Notes under the pieces: generated by a model
Seen by the model: only the letters and a program-made list of their open reading frames with translations
Told to the model about the DNA's origin: nothing
The model's database searches: none
Shown here: positions 8,686 to 17,683 of the stretch, one piece after another
Numbering within the stretch: position 1 is the stretch's first letter
Layout of the letters: each line of letters starts with the position of its first letter
Assembly (NCBI RefSeq): GCF_002009175.1
Contig: NZ_CP018047.1
Span: 3,162,001 to 3,226,000 of the forward strand
DNA: 64,000 bases
Direction of reading: 5' to 3'
DNA from: Streptomyces niveus
GTDB lineage: Bacteria; Actinomycetota; Actinomycetes; Streptomycetales; Streptomycetaceae
Position numbers and translations under genes: made by a program

Positions 8686-9468
8686 CTAGCGCGCTCCGGA
8701 GCCCGGACCCGCTTGGGGCCCCGGTTCCGTGCCCGGTTCCTGCCCCGTACGGGAGCCGCCGAGTTCCCCTTCCCAGCGGCGGTACAGCCGGTGGGGCACC
8801 CCGGCCGCGTCCAGTACGCGTCCGGCGACGAAGTCCACCAGGTCCTGGATGTGCGTCGCCCCCGCGTAGAAACCCGGGGACGCGGGCAGCACCACGGCGC
8901 CCGCCTCGTCCAGGGTCACCAGATGCTTCAGGGTCTGTCCGCCCAAGGGGGTCTCCCGGACGGCGACCACCAGCCGGCGGCGCTCCTTGAGCGTGACGCT
9001 CGCCGCGCGTTGCAGCAGGTCCTTCGACAGCCCGAGCGCGACACCCGCCACACAGGCCGTGGAGGCCGGGACGATCAGCATCCCCCTGACCGGATACGAC
9101 CCCGAGGACGGCCCGGCCGCCAGATCACCGGCGGGCCAGTGCCGTACGTCCGACACGTCGGGACCGAAGGTGTCCGGCTTCCCGTCGGCGCCCCGGGCCA
9201 GCCACGTGCGCAGATCGTCCCGCCAGTGCGCGTCCCGGTACGAGATCCCCGTCTCGTCGAGCAGCGTCAGGCGCGACGCCCGGCTGACGATCAGATCGAC
9301 GCTCTCGCCGGCGTCGAGCAGCCCGCGCAGCACGGCCGCCGCGTACGGGGTCCCCGACGCGCCGGAGACTCCGACGACCCACGGCCGCCGGGGCCGCACC
9401 GTGGGCCGCTCGCCGCTCCGCTCGTGCTCGCGGTCCTCGTGGTCCTCGTGGTCCGATCCGGGTTTCAC
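8686..9468 (-). CDS. mqnM: UbiX-like flavin prenyltransferase MqnM
   Basis: UbiX-type enzymes make prenylated FMN, the cofactor of UbiD-type decarboxylases; here the partner is MqnL. The 260-residue product shows the flavin-binding N terminus VVGVSGASGTPYAAAVLRGL, the VPASTACVAGVALGLSKDLLQRAA helix and the VVAVRETPLGGQTLKHLVTL strand, all UbiX signatures. The annotated GTG at 9468 adds a 23-residue charged leader with a DHEDHED repeat; a GTG at 9399 just before the fold is a plausible alternative start. The last 25 residues are a low-complexity Gly/Pro/Glu tail. It is divergent from the rhomboid gene. Confidence 0.88.
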   Translation of the reverse strand: MKPGSDHEDHEDREHERSGERPTVRPRRPWVVGVSGASGTPYAAAVLRGLLDAGESVDLIVSRASRLTLLDETGISYRDAHWRDDLRTWLARGADGKPDTFGPDVSDVRHWPAGDLAAGPSSGSYPVRGMLIVPASTACVAGVALGLSKDLLQRAASVTLKERRRLVVAVRETPLGGQTLKHLVTLDEAGAVVLPASPGFYAGATHIQDLVDFVAGRVLDAAGVPHRLYRRWEGELGGSRTGQEPGTEPGPQAGPGSGAR

Positions 9469-9561
9469 GCGTCCGACCCTATCCGGCGCCCGGAAGCAGG
9501 AACCGGGGACGGTGCCTCGTGCGTTCCAGGGTTGGGAACGCGAGAACCGTTGGGGGGCGAC

Positions 9562-10161
9562 ATGCCGGATTCATCCATCGACAGGACCGCGGTGCGCCGT
9601 ATCAAGGCGGCGGCCGGTCTCATGCTGGGCTGGGTCGCGCTGCTCTGGGTCCTGGAGGCCGTGGACACCGCGACGGGCGCGCTGGGGACGTACGGACTGA
9701 GCCCGCGGGAGACGGGCGAGCTGCGTGACGTCATCCCGATGGCGTTCCTGCACCACGGCTTCGACCATCTGGCGTCGAACGCCGTGCCGTTGCTCGTGCT
9801 CGGCTTCCTCGCGGCGCTCGGCGGCATAGGCCGCTTCCTGCGCGTGGTCCTCACGATCATGGTGGTCGGCGGCCTGGGCGTCTGGCTCACCGCCGCGGAC
9901 AACTCGGTGACGGCGGGCGCCTCGGGCGTGGTCTTCGGGCTGCTCGGCTATCTGCTGGTCCGCGGCTTCGTGAACCGCAGCGCGGTGGACATCGTGGTGG
10001 GTCTGCTGGTCCTGGTGATGTACGGCTCCGCGCTGTGGGGCGTGCTGCCGACGAACCCGTCCGTGAGCTGGCAGGGCCATCTCTTCGGGCTGGTCGGCGG
10101 TGTGCTGGCGGCGTTCATGTTCCGCCGCCCCAAGCGCCCGGCGGGCGCGCTCATATCCTGA
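9562..10161 (+). CDS. Rhomboid family intramembrane serine protease
   Basis: 199 residues with six or so membrane spans. The catalytic dyad is visible: Ser121 in TAGASGVVFG and His173 in WQGHLFGLVGG. HHGFDHLASN near residues 64-73 is the conserved helix-2 histidine/asparagine motif. Rhomboids cleave single-span membrane proteins inside the bilayer; the substrate here is unknown. The GGGGGGCGA before the ATG is a strong ribosome site, so the much longer upstream frame to 8644 is discarded. It sits on the opposite strand inside the menaquinone cluster. Confidence 0.92.
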   Translation: MPDSSIDRTAVRRIKAAAGLMLGWVALLWVLEAVDTATGALGTYGLSPRETGELRDVIPMAFLHHGFDHLASNAVPLLVLGFLAALGGIGRFLRVVLTIMVVGGLGVWLTAADNSVTAGASGVVFGLLGYLLVRGFVNRSAVDIVVGLLVLVMYGSALWGVLPTNPSVSWQGHLFGLVGGVLAAFMFRRPKRPAGALIS

Positions 10162-10202
10162 CCGCCGGGCCGCTTCCTGTTGTTCAGGGCTGATCGGGAC
10201 CG

Positions 10203-11150
10203 TCAGACCGTCAGACCGCGTACGAGCAGATCGAGCAGCGCGCAGATGAAGAGCGCCATCCCGATGAAGCCGTTCACGGTGAAGAAGGCCCGGTTGAGAC
10301 GGGACAGATCGTTCGGCTTCACGACCTGGTGCTCGTAGAGGAACGCGGCGGCCACGATCAGCAGACCGATCCAGAAGAACAGGCCCGCGTCGGTGGCCAG
10401 CGCATACCAGACCAGCAGGGCCGTGGTCACGGCGTGCGAGGCCCGCGCGCCGTACAGCGCGGCGGGGATGCCGAAGCGTGCCGGGACGGACTTCACGCCG
10501 TGCGCGCGGTCCGCCTCGACGTCCTGGCTGCCGAAGATCAGGTCGAAGCCGCCGATCCAGATGCCGACGGCGAGACCGAGGATCACCGCGTCCCAGGACC
10601 ATTCGCCGGTGACGGCGATCCAGGCGCCGACCGGGCCCATGGCCTGGGCGAGGCCGAGGATGGCGTGCGGGAAGTTCGTGAAGCGCTTCCCGTACGGATA
10701 GACGACCATCGGGACCACGGCGACGGGAGCGAGCACCAGACAGAGCGGGTTCAGCAGGGCGGCCGCGCCGAGGAACACCACGAGCGCGACGAGCGCGCCC
10801 GTCCACGCGGAGCGCACCGACACCGCGCCGGTCACCAACTCCCGGTTCGCGGTACGGGGGTTACGGGCGTCGATCTCGCGGTCGATGATCCGGTTGCAGG
10901 CCATCGCGAAGGTCCGCAGGCCCACCATCGCGACCGTGACGAGCAGCAGCCGGCCCCAGTGGATGTTCTTGTCGAGCTGGAACATGGCCGTCAGCGAGGC
11001 GATGTAGGCGAACGGCAGCGCGAAGACCGAGTGCTCGATCATCACGAGCCGCAGGAACGCCCGTGTCCTGCTGCCGGACGGCGCGGGTCCGGGCCGGCCC
11101 TGCCGTCCCTGCCCGACGAGTCGGTCGGCTCCCTCGGCGGCACTGCTCAC
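10203..11150 (-). CDS. mqnP: UbiA-type prenyltransferase MqnP
   Basis: Membrane prenyltransferase of the futalosine pathway that attaches the polyprenyl chain to the naphthoate ring. The 315-residue protein has about eight hydrophobic spans. The first Asp-rich magnesium site is NRIIDREIDAR (Asp90, Asp94); the second is GSQDVEADRAHGVKSVP. The start overlaps the stop of mqnL by 4 bases (GTGA), so the two are translationally coupled. A 30-residue polar leader precedes the first span. Confidence 0.93.
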   Translation of the reverse strand: MSSAAEGADRLVGQGRQGRPGPAPSGSRTRAFLRLVMIEHSVFALPFAYIASLTAMFQLDKNIHWGRLLLVTVAMVGLRTFAMACNRIIDREIDARNPRTANRELVTGAVSVRSAWTGALVALVVFLGAAALLNPLCLVLAPVAVVPMVVYPYGKRFTNFPHAILGLAQAMGPVGAWIAVTGEWSWDAVILGLAVGIWIGGFDLIFGSQDVEADRAHGVKSVPARFGIPAALYGARASHAVTTALLVWYALATDAGLFFWIGLLIVAAAFLYEHQVVKPNDLSRLNRAFFTVNGFIGMALFICALLDLLVRGLTV

Positions 11151-12604
11151 AGGCCGTACTCCCTCCAGCGCTTCGTCACCCGGTCCGCGGTCTCCGGGTC
11201 GGACTCGACCATCTCCGGCCAGCCACCGTCCCGCGTGTACCCCTCCTCGGGGAGTTTGCGCGTCGCGTCGATACCGGCCTTGCCACCCCAGAACTGCTGG
11301 TAGGAGGAGTGGTCGAGGTGGTCGACCGGCCCCTCCACGACCGTCAGGTCCCGCGAGTAGTCGGTGTTGCCCAGCGCCCGCCAGGACACCTCGTGCAGAT
11401 TGTGGACGTCGCAGTCGGCGTCGACGACCACGATCAGTTTGGTGAGGGACATCATGTGCGCGCCCCAGATGGCGTGCATCACCTTCTGCGCGTGCTTCGG
11501 GTACTTCTTGTCGATCGAGACGATCGCGCAGTTGTGGAAGCCGCCCGACTCGGGCAGGTGGTAGTCCACGATGTCGGGCACGATGATCTTGAGCAGCGGC
11601 AGGAAGAACCGTTCCGTCGCACGCCCCAGCGGACCGTCCTCCGTCGGCGGCCGGCCGACCACGATCGACTGGAGCAGCGGACGCTTGCGCATCGTCACGC
11701 AGTCGATGGTCAGCGCGGGGAACGGCTCCTGCGGCGTGTAGAAGCCGGTGTGGTCGCCGAACGGCCCCTCGGGCAGCATCTCGCCCGGCTCCAGCCAGCC
11801 CTCGATGACGACCTCGGCGTTGGCCGGCACCTGGAGCGGCACCGTACGGCAGTCGACCATCTCGATCCGCTTGCCCTGGACGAAGCCCGCGAAGAGGTAC
11901 TCGTCGATGTCACCGGGCAGCGGGGCGGTGGAGGCGTACGTCACGGCGGGCGGACAGCCGAACGCGATCGCGACGGGCAGCCGTTCACCGCGCCTGGCGG
12001 CGACCTGGTAGTGGTTGGCGCTGTCCTTGTGGATCTGCCAGTGCATCCCGATGGTGCGCTTGTCGTGGCGCTGGAGCCGGTAGAGCCCGAGGTTACGGAC
12101 GCCGGTCTCCGGGTGTTTGGTGTGTGTCAGACCGAGGTTGAAGAAGGAGCCGCCGTCCTCGGGCCAGGTGAAGAGCGCGGGCAGCCGGTCCAGATCGACG
12201 TCGTCGCCGGTGAGGACGACCTCCTGCACGGGCGCGCTGCCGGGCTTCACCTTCTTCGGCGGCACGTGCGTCATCGTGCCGAGCTTCCCGAACGCCTCGC
12301 GCACACCCACGAAACCCTGCGGCAGTTCGGGCTTGAGCAGCCCGCCGATCTTCTCGCTGATGTCCGTGTACGCCTTGAGCCCGAGCGCCTTGAGCAGCCG
12401 GCGGTCCGTCCCGTACACGTTCATCGCCAGAGGCATGTCGGAGCCCTTGACGTTCTCGAAGAGGAGCGCGGGACCGCCGGCCTTGTTCACCCGGTCGACG
12501 ATCTCACCGACTTCCAGATACGGATCGACCTCGGCCCTGATGCGCTTGAGGTCACCGTCGCGCTCCAGCGCCCGGAGCAGAGAGCGAAGATCGTCATAAG
12601 CCAT
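11147..12604 (-). CDS. mqnL: UbiD-type menaquinone decarboxylase MqnL
   Basis: Prenyl-FMN-dependent decarboxylase of 485 residues acting on the 1,4-dihydroxy-6-naphthoate-derived intermediate in menaquinone synthesis. The UbiD family markers are [20 protein letters not shown], the [28 protein letters not shown] loop with the conserved glutamates, and [13 protein letters not shown]. It heads the mqnL-mqnP unit. The ATG at 12604 ([14 protein letters not shown]) is the natural family start. It is divergent from the PLDc_N gene with 86 bp between, a likely shared promoter region. Confidence 0.93.
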   Translation of the reverse strand: MAYDDLRSLLRALERDGDLKRIRAEVDPYLEVGEIVDRVNKAGGPALLFENVKGSDMPLAMNVYGTDRRLLKALGLKAYTDISEKIGGLLKPELPQGFVGVREAFGKLGTMTHVPPKKVKPGSAPVQEVVLTGDDVDLDRLPALFTWPEDGGSFFNLGLTHTKHPETGVRNLGLYRLQRHDKRTIGMHWQIHKDSANHYQVAARRGERLPVAIAFGCPPAVTYASTAPLPGDIDEYLFAGFVQGKRIEMVDCRTVPLQVPANAEVVIEGWLEPGEMLPEGPFGDHTGFYTPQEPFPALTIDCVTMRKRPLLQSIVVGRPPTEDGPLGRATERFFLPLLKIIVPDIVDYHLPESGGFHNCAIVSIDKKYPKHAQKVMHAIWGAHMMSLTKLIVVVDADCDVHNLHEVSWRALGNTDYSRDLTVVEGPVDHLDHSSYQQFWGGKAGIDATRKLPEEGYTRDGGWPEMVESDPETADRVTKRWREYGL

Positions 12605-12690
12605 GCGATCCAGTATCTGCTACTCGCTACCCTGGACCTGTAACCGGGGCCACCGCTCCGTACTCGATCTCCACTCCCAGGGGGACCGCC

Positions 12691-13140
12691 ATGCTTCGGG
12701 TGCTGATGATTCTGGTGCCGCTGGCTCTCAGCATCTACGCGTTCATCGACTGCATCACCACCGACGAGAAGGACATCCGCCACATCCCCAAGCCCATCTG
12801 GGCGATTCTGGTGCTGCTCTTCCCGCTGGTCGGCTCGATCGCCTGGCTGATCGTGGGCCGGAAGCCCACGGCCGGCACGGGCTCGGCGGGCCGCCGCGGC
12901 GGATGGGTCGCGCCCGACGACAACCCCGACTTCCTCAAGTCCCTTGAGAAGAACGGCAAAGGCGACCAGGGCGGCAAGGACGACACCGGGGAAGCCGCGA
13001 AGGACGGGGCGAAGCCGGCCGCCGACGCGGACGCGGCGGCCGAGTTGGAGCGGCGCGAGGCCGATCTGCGGCGCCGCGAGGCCGAGATCGAGCGCCGCGA
13101 GAAGGGCGGCAGTGCCGACGACGTCCCGCCGGCGGCCTGA
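12691..13140 (+). CDS. Small membrane protein with PLDc_N domain
   Basis: 149 residues. Two hydrophobic spans ([21 protein letters not shown], and [25 protein letters not shown]) match the phospholipase D nuclease N-terminal (PLDc_N) module. The rest is polar and ends in a predicted coiled coil, [22 protein letters not shown]. There is no nuclease domain. It was probably a membrane scaffold or accessory protein; function unknown. A strong bidirectional terminator follows. Confidence 0.8.
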   Translation: MLRVLMILVPLALSIYAFIDCITTDEKDIRHIPKPIWAILVLLFPLVGSIAWLIVGRKPTAGTGSAGRRGGWVAPDDNPDFLKSLEKNGKGDQGGKDDTGEAAKDGAKPAADADAAAELERREADLRRREAEIERREKGGSADDVPPAA

Positions 13141-13162
13141 GCCTTCCGCGTCTCGTACGACG

Positions 13163-13208
13163 ACAGCGGCGTGCCCCCGGTCCTGCTGAACCGGGGGCAC
13201 GCCGCTGT
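13163..13208. terminator. Strong bidirectional terminator
   Basis: A perfect 19-bp stem (from ACAGCGGCGTGCCCCCGGT) and 8-base loop lie exactly between the convergent PLDc_N and ccsB genes; it can stop transcription from both sides. Confidence 0.9.
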
Positions 13209-13223
13209 TGTCTTACCCTGCGG

Positions 13224-14315
13224 TCACACGCCCGCGTAGGAGTGCTTTCCGGTGACGAAGATGTTCACGCCGTAGTAGTTGAACAGCCAGCAGCCGAAGG
13301 CGACCAGGGCCAGCGTCGCGGCCTTGCGGCCCTTCCAGCCCGCCGTGGCGCGCGCGTGCAGGTAGGCGGCGTAGGCCACCCATGTGATGAAGGACCAGAC
13401 CTCCTTGGGGTCCCAGCCCCAGTAGCGGCCCCAGGCGTCGCCGGCCCAGATCGCGCCCGCGATGATCGTGAAGGTCCAGAGCGGGAAGACGGCGGCGTTG
13501 ACGCGGTAGGAGAACTTGTCGAGCGTGGCGGCGGCGGGCAGCCGCTCCATGACCGAGGACCACGCGCGGCCGACGGTGACGCCACGGGCGATCTTGGACT
13601 CGTACACGTCGCGCAGCAGGTAGAAGACCGTGCCCACGGCGCCGAGATAGAAGACCGCGCCGCAGAAGATCGCGGTGGAGACGTGGATCCAGAGCCAGTA
13701 CGAGTGCAGGGCCGGGACGAGTTGGTCGCTGTCGGTGTAGAGCACGGTCGTCGCGACGCCCAGGTTGAGCAGCACCGTGGTGACCAGCGGCAGTCCGATC
13801 CAGCGGATGTTCTTCCTCGCCAGGAGGAAGGCGAGGTACGAACCGACCGCCACCGTGGAGAAGGTGGTGGAGAACTCGTACATGTTGCCCCACGGGGCGC
13901 GCTGTACGGCCATCGCGCGGCTGACGACACCCGCCGCCTCGATGAGGAAGCCGAGCGCGGTCAGCGCGACGGCGATACGCCCGTACAGATCGCCCTTCTC
14001 GGTGCCGCCCGCGGCGCCGGGGCCGTCGGGCACGTCACGCCGTCCGGCCGCCGAGCGCGTGATGACCTTCGGGCGGTCCAGGACGGCGGTGCCGCCGCCC
14101 TTCTCCTTCTCCGCCGTGCGCACCTCGACCGTGGCGGAGGCCGTCCGGCCCGCGCCGGTCAGGGCGGCCGCGGTACGGCCCACCTTGCTGCGGCTGCCCG
14201 CGACCCACTCGACGATATGGGCGAAGAAGGCCAGGGTGTAGACGGCCATGGACGAATAGACCAGCACGTTGGCGGTGTTCGCCAGGCTCTCGTTGGTGGT
14301 GGCGGCGAGGATCAC
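13224..14315 (-). CDS. ccsB: Cytochrome c biogenesis protein CcsB/ResC
   Basis: Heme-handling half of the System II cytochrome c synthase. It moves heme across the membrane and, with ResB, attaches it to CXXCH apocytochromes. The 363-residue multi-span protein carries the heme-binding WWD motif (WGWDPKEVWSFITWVAYAAYLHAR) near the C terminus and WGNMYEFSTTF upstream. A polar insert at about residues 40-100 is specific to actinobacteria. Its ATG overlaps the resB stop by 4 bases. It is last in the resA-ccdA-resB-ccsB order. Confidence 0.95.
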   Translation of the reverse strand: MILAATTNESLANTANVLVYSSMAVYTLAFFAHIVEWVAGSRSKVGRTAAALTGAGRTASATVEVRTAEKEKGGGTAVLDRPKVITRSAAGRRDVPDGPGAAGGTEKGDLYGRIAVALTALGFLIEAAGVVSRAMAVQRAPWGNMYEFSTTFSTVAVGSYLAFLLARKNIRWIGLPLVTTVLLNLGVATTVLYTDSDQLVPALHSYWLWIHVSTAIFCGAVFYLGAVGTVFYLLRDVYESKIARGVTVGRAWSSVMERLPAAATLDKFSYRVNAAVFPLWTFTIIAGAIWAGDAWGRYWGWDPKEVWSFITWVAYAAYLHARATAGWKGRKAATLALVAFGCWLFNYYGVNIFVTGKHSYAGV

Positions 14316-16162
14316 TTCTCAGCCCCTTCGACAGGCTCTCCGGTAGTGGTGGCGGTCGCGGCGACGGGTGTGTCCTCCGCGGCTTCTCGCGCTTCTTCTT
14401 CGGACGCGGGGTCCTGTTCCGGCTCTGGCGCAGGCTCCGACTCGGGCTCGGGCTCCGGGTCCGGCGCCGGCTCGGGCGCCGTCGGCGCCTCCGCGTTGAG
14501 CGTCAGGGCCAGATCGCCCAGTTCCTCGGGGAGCTTCGCCGACTCGCTGCGTCCGAGGCCGGCCATCTCCACGACGGTGACCCCGTCGGCGCCGCGCACC
14601 GCGCGGACCCAGATCCGCCGCCGCTGGATGAAGAGCGAGCCGGTGAGTCCGAGGACGGCCCCGATCGCGCCGGCGAGGGCGAGCCCGTTGCCGGGCTGCT
14701 GCGAGACCTGGAAGGTCGCCCACTCCTTGATGTCCTTCTCGAAGGTCACCGAGCCGGCGCCGTCCGGCAGCTTCATCGTCTCGCCGGGCAGCAGCCGCTG
14801 CGCGAGCTTGTTGCCGTCGGCGTCCTTGAACTGCTTCATCTTGCTGGTGTCGAGCTGGTACACGTTCTGCGGCAGACCGGAGTCGACGCCGAGGCTGCCC
14901 CGGTAGCCGGTGAGCGCCAGCACGGGGAAGTCCAGTTCGGGGAACTGGGAGAACATGTTGCCGTTGCCCTTGCCGGCGAACGTCGGCACGAAGAAGGCGT
15001 TGAAGCCGAGTTGCTGCTTCTTGCCGTCCTTGTCCCGGTAGCCGTCCATCACCTTGATCGCACCGGTCGACGTGATGTTGTTGTCGATCGGCAGGAGCGG
15101 GGTCGCGCCCTTGAAGACGACCTTGCCTGCGCCGTCGCGGACGGTGATGACGGGGGCGTAGCCGTGGCCGATCAGATAGACCTTCGAACCGTTGACCTCC
15201 AGCGGTTCGTTGACCTCGATGACCGCCTTGCGCTCCTTGCCCCCGGCGTCCGTGGAGTAGCTGACGTGGGCCTCGAACTCACGGGCCGTGCCGACCTGCG
15301 GTCCGTTGCGCTCGAAGGTCCCGATGAACTTGTCGAGGCTGAAGCTGAACGGCTCCAGGTCGTCCGTGTCGTACATCGAGCCGGACTTGAAGTCGTCGTA
15401 CTGGGTGAGGGTGTTGGAGAACCCGTCGCCCTCCATGATCAGCTTGCCGCCCTCGGACTTGAAGAGCTGTCCGGTGGCGAAGGCCACGAGCATCACGATC
15501 AGCGCGATGTGGAAGAGCAGATTGCCGGTCTCACGGAGGTAGCCCTTCTCGGCGGCGACCGCGTCCCCCACTGTGTGCGCGCGGAAGCGACGCCGCTTGA
15601 GCATCGTGAGCGCGGCCTCGCGGGCCTCATCCGGCTCGGCCGTCGTACGCCATGTCGTGTACGCGGGAAGCCTGTTGAGCCGCTTGGGGGCGCCCGGCGG
15701 ACGGCCGCGCAGCTGACCGACGAACTGCCAGGTGCGCGGGACGATGCAGCCGATGAGGGAGATGAAGAGCAGCAGGTAGATCGCCGAGAACCACACCGAG
15801 CTGTAGACGTCGAACAGCTGGAGCTTGTCGTAGATCGGCGTGACCGTCTCGTGCTTCTCCTGGAACGTCTGGACCTTGAGCTCGTCCACGCTGTTCTGCG
15901 GGATGAGCGAGCCGGGGATGGCGGCGAGCGACAGCATGAAGAGCAGGATCAGCGCGACCCGCATCGAGGTGAGCTGTCGCCAGAACCAGCGGATCCAGCC
16001 GATCGGGCCGAGGCTGGGGCCGCCGACGGCGGACTCCTCGCGCGGGACCGTGGAGAGCTGCGATCCGGCGGCGCCGAGTTCCCGGGCTTCGCGCGCCTCG
16101 GGTGTGGTCACGTCCTCCGGCCCGTCGGAGGCGGTTTCCGCTGTCGTCTCTGTCTTGCTCAT
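14312..16162 (-). CDS. resB: Cytochrome c biogenesis protein ResB
   Basis: 616-residue membrane partner of CcsB in System II cytochrome c maturation. The core has three N-terminal spans (WFWRQLTSMRVALILLFML, WFSAIYLLLFISLIGCIVPR and LLFHIALIVMLVAFATGQLF) and a large extracytoplasmic domain before the last span. The LTSMRVALILLF and SLIGCIVPR segments are family hallmarks. An acidic, proline-rich C-terminal tail (EPAPDPEPEPESEPAPEPEQ) of about 70 residues is low complexity. It lies 4 bp after ccdA. Confidence 0.93.
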   Translation of the reverse strand: MSKTETTAETASDGPEDVTTPEAREARELGAAGSQLSTVPREESAVGGPSLGPIGWIRWFWRQLTSMRVALILLFMLSLAAIPGSLIPQNSVDELKVQTFQEKHETVTPIYDKLQLFDVYSSVWFSAIYLLLFISLIGCIVPRTWQFVGQLRGRPPGAPKRLNRLPAYTTWRTTAEPDEAREAALTMLKRRRFRAHTVGDAVAAEKGYLRETGNLLFHIALIVMLVAFATGQLFKSEGGKLIMEGDGFSNTLTQYDDFKSGSMYDTDDLEPFSFSLDKFIGTFERNGPQVGTAREFEAHVSYSTDAGGKERKAVIEVNEPLEVNGSKVYLIGHGYAPVITVRDGAGKVVFKGATPLLPIDNNITSTGAIKVMDGYRDKDGKKQQLGFNAFFVPTFAGKGNGNMFSQFPELDFPVLALTGYRGSLGVDSGLPQNVYQLDTSKMKQFKDADGNKLAQRLLPGETMKLPDGAGSVTFEKDIKEWATFQVSQQPGNGLALAGAIGAVLGLTGSLFIQRRRIWVRAVRGADGVTVVEMAGLGRSESAKLPEELGDLALTLNAEAPTAPEPAPDPEPEPESEPAPEPEQDPASEEEAREAAEDTPVAATATTTGEPVEGAEK

Positions 16163-16166
16163 GGAA

Positions 16167-16931
16167 CTAGATCCCCACCGTGAAGCCGTTGGTCCACGTC
16201 TGCATGTCTTGCATGATGCTGTCCCACACGCCGGTCACCAGCAGCACCCCGGTCGCGATCATCATCACGCCGCCGACGCGCATCACCCACACGTAGTGGC
16301 GCTTGACCCAGCCGAAGAGCCCCAGCGCCTTGCGGAACGCGACGGCGGCGAGGACGAACGGGACCCCGAGCCCGACGCAGTACGCGACGGTCAGTATGGC
16401 GCCCCGCCCCGCGCTCGCCTGGTCGAAGGCCAGCATGTTCACGGAGGTGAGCGTCGGTCCGATGCACGGCGTCCAGCCGACGCCGAACAACGCGCCCAGC
16501 AGCGGAGCGCCCGCCAGACCCGACACGGGCTTCTTGTGGATGCGGAATTCGCGCTGGGTGAGCCAGGGCAACAGCCCCATGAAGAACACGCCCATCGCGA
16601 TCATCAGCACACCGAGGACCCGGGAGATGACCGCCCGGTGGTCCTGGAGGGTGTTGCCGAAGTAGCCGAAGAGCGCGCCACCGGAGACGAACACGGCGGT
16701 GAAGCCGACGATGAACAGGACCGCGCCGGCGACCATCCGCCCGCGCCGGGCCTCGCCCAGATCGGTGCCGCTGATGCCGGTGACGTAACTGAGATAGCCG
16801 GGTACGAGCGGCAGCACGCACGGCGAGAAGAAGGAAACCAGACCGCCCAGCAGCGCGAGTGGCAGCGCGAGCAGCAGCGCTCCGCTGTAGACCGTCTCAT
16901 TCATGCCGGGGACCGCGGCGAGAACCTCCAC
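16167..16931 (-). CDS. ccdA: Thiol-disulfide transporter CcdA
   Basis: Membrane protein of the DsbD/CcdA family that passes electrons from cytoplasmic thioredoxin to ResA, keeping apocytochrome c cysteines reduced. The 254-residue protein has six spans. The redox cysteines are Cys38 (SFFSPCVLPLVPGYLSYV) and Cys156 (GVGWTPCIGPTL). The GTG at 16931 is 4 bp past the resA stop; an ATG at 16904 is an alternative, but neither has a clear ribosome site. Confidence 0.93.
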   Translation of the reverse strand: MEVLAAVPGMNETVYSGALLLALPLALLGGLVSFFSPCVLPLVPGYLSYVTGISGTDLGEARRGRMVAGAVLFIVGFTAVFVSGGALFGYFGNTLQDHRAVISRVLGVLMIAMGVFFMGLLPWLTQREFRIHKKPVSGLAGAPLLGALFGVGWTPCIGPTLTSVNMLAFDQASAGRGAILTVAYCVGLGVPFVLAAVAFRKALGLFGWVKRHYVWVMRVGGVMMIATGVLLVTGVWDSIMQDMQTWTNGFTVGI

Positions 16932-16935
16932 GGGA

Positions 16936-17574
16936 TCACTTCTCCGCGATCAGCGGGTCGATCATCTCGCGCAGCTTCTTGTCGTCGAGCGCGGTCAGGG
17001 CGCGGGCGGCGATCTTCCCGTCCCGGTCCAGCACGATCGTGGAGGGGATGGCCTGCGGGTTGAGGCTGCCCTTGGGGAAGCCGTTGACCAGCAGCTTGCC
17101 CGCCGGGTCGTAGAGACTCGGGTACGTGACCTCGTAGTTCTTCTCGAAGGCGATCGCCGGGCCCTTGTTGGTGTCGCGGGTGTTTATCCCGACGAAGGCG
17201 ACGCCCTGTGCCTCGGTGTCGTTGGCGACCTTCACGAGGTGCGACGCCTCGGCGCGGCAGGGCGCGCACCAGGAGCCCCAGACGTTCAGCACGACGATCT
17301 TGCCCTTGAGGTCGGCGACGTCGAGCTGTTCGCCTTCGAGCGTCTCCCCGGCGATCTTGTTGATCGCCTTGCGCTCGCCCTTGGCGACGGTCTGGACCCC
17401 GCCGGTGTTGGTGACGAAGTTGGTGTCACCGCCGCCGCCGGAGGTGGCGCCCCCACTGCACGCGGCGAGGGTGAGCATGGCCACCGACGCGGCCACGGCG
17501 GCCGTGGCGGCAGCGCGTGGGCGTCGGTTCGAGCGGCTTGGGAGGGCCAAATCCTGTCCGAGGCCAAAGTTCAT
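16936..17574 (-). CDS. resA: ResA-like thioredoxin-fold lipoprotein
   Basis: Extracytoplasmic thiol reductase that reduces the CXXCH cysteines of apocytochrome c before heme attachment. The 212-residue product has a lipoprotein signal ending LTLAAC (Cys39) and the thioredoxin active site GSWCAPCRAEA (Cys103, Cys106) after the VVLNVWGSW strand. A glycine-rich spacer links the anchor to the domain. It is the first gene of the cytochrome maturation block; the 109-bp upstream gap may hold its promoter. Confidence 0.93.
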   Translation of the reverse strand: MNFGLGQDLALPSRSNRRPRAAATAAVAASVAMLTLAACSGGATSGGGGDTNFVTNTGGVQTVAKGERKAINKIAGETLEGEQLDVADLKGKIVVLNVWGSWCAPCRAEASHLVKVANDTEAQGVAFVGINTRDTNKGPAIAFEKNYEVTYPSLYDPAGKLLVNGFPKGSLNPQAIPSTIVLDRDGKIAARALTALDDKKLREMIDPLIAEK

Positions 17575-17683
17575 GTGAAAAGTTTCGCATGGGCCATTCG
17601 GGGATCTTCTTCGCCCCCCTCGCTCCCGGGGAACGCCCTGTCAGCGGCCCGGTCGGGGCCGCCGTCCGAGGGCGTCACGGGAC

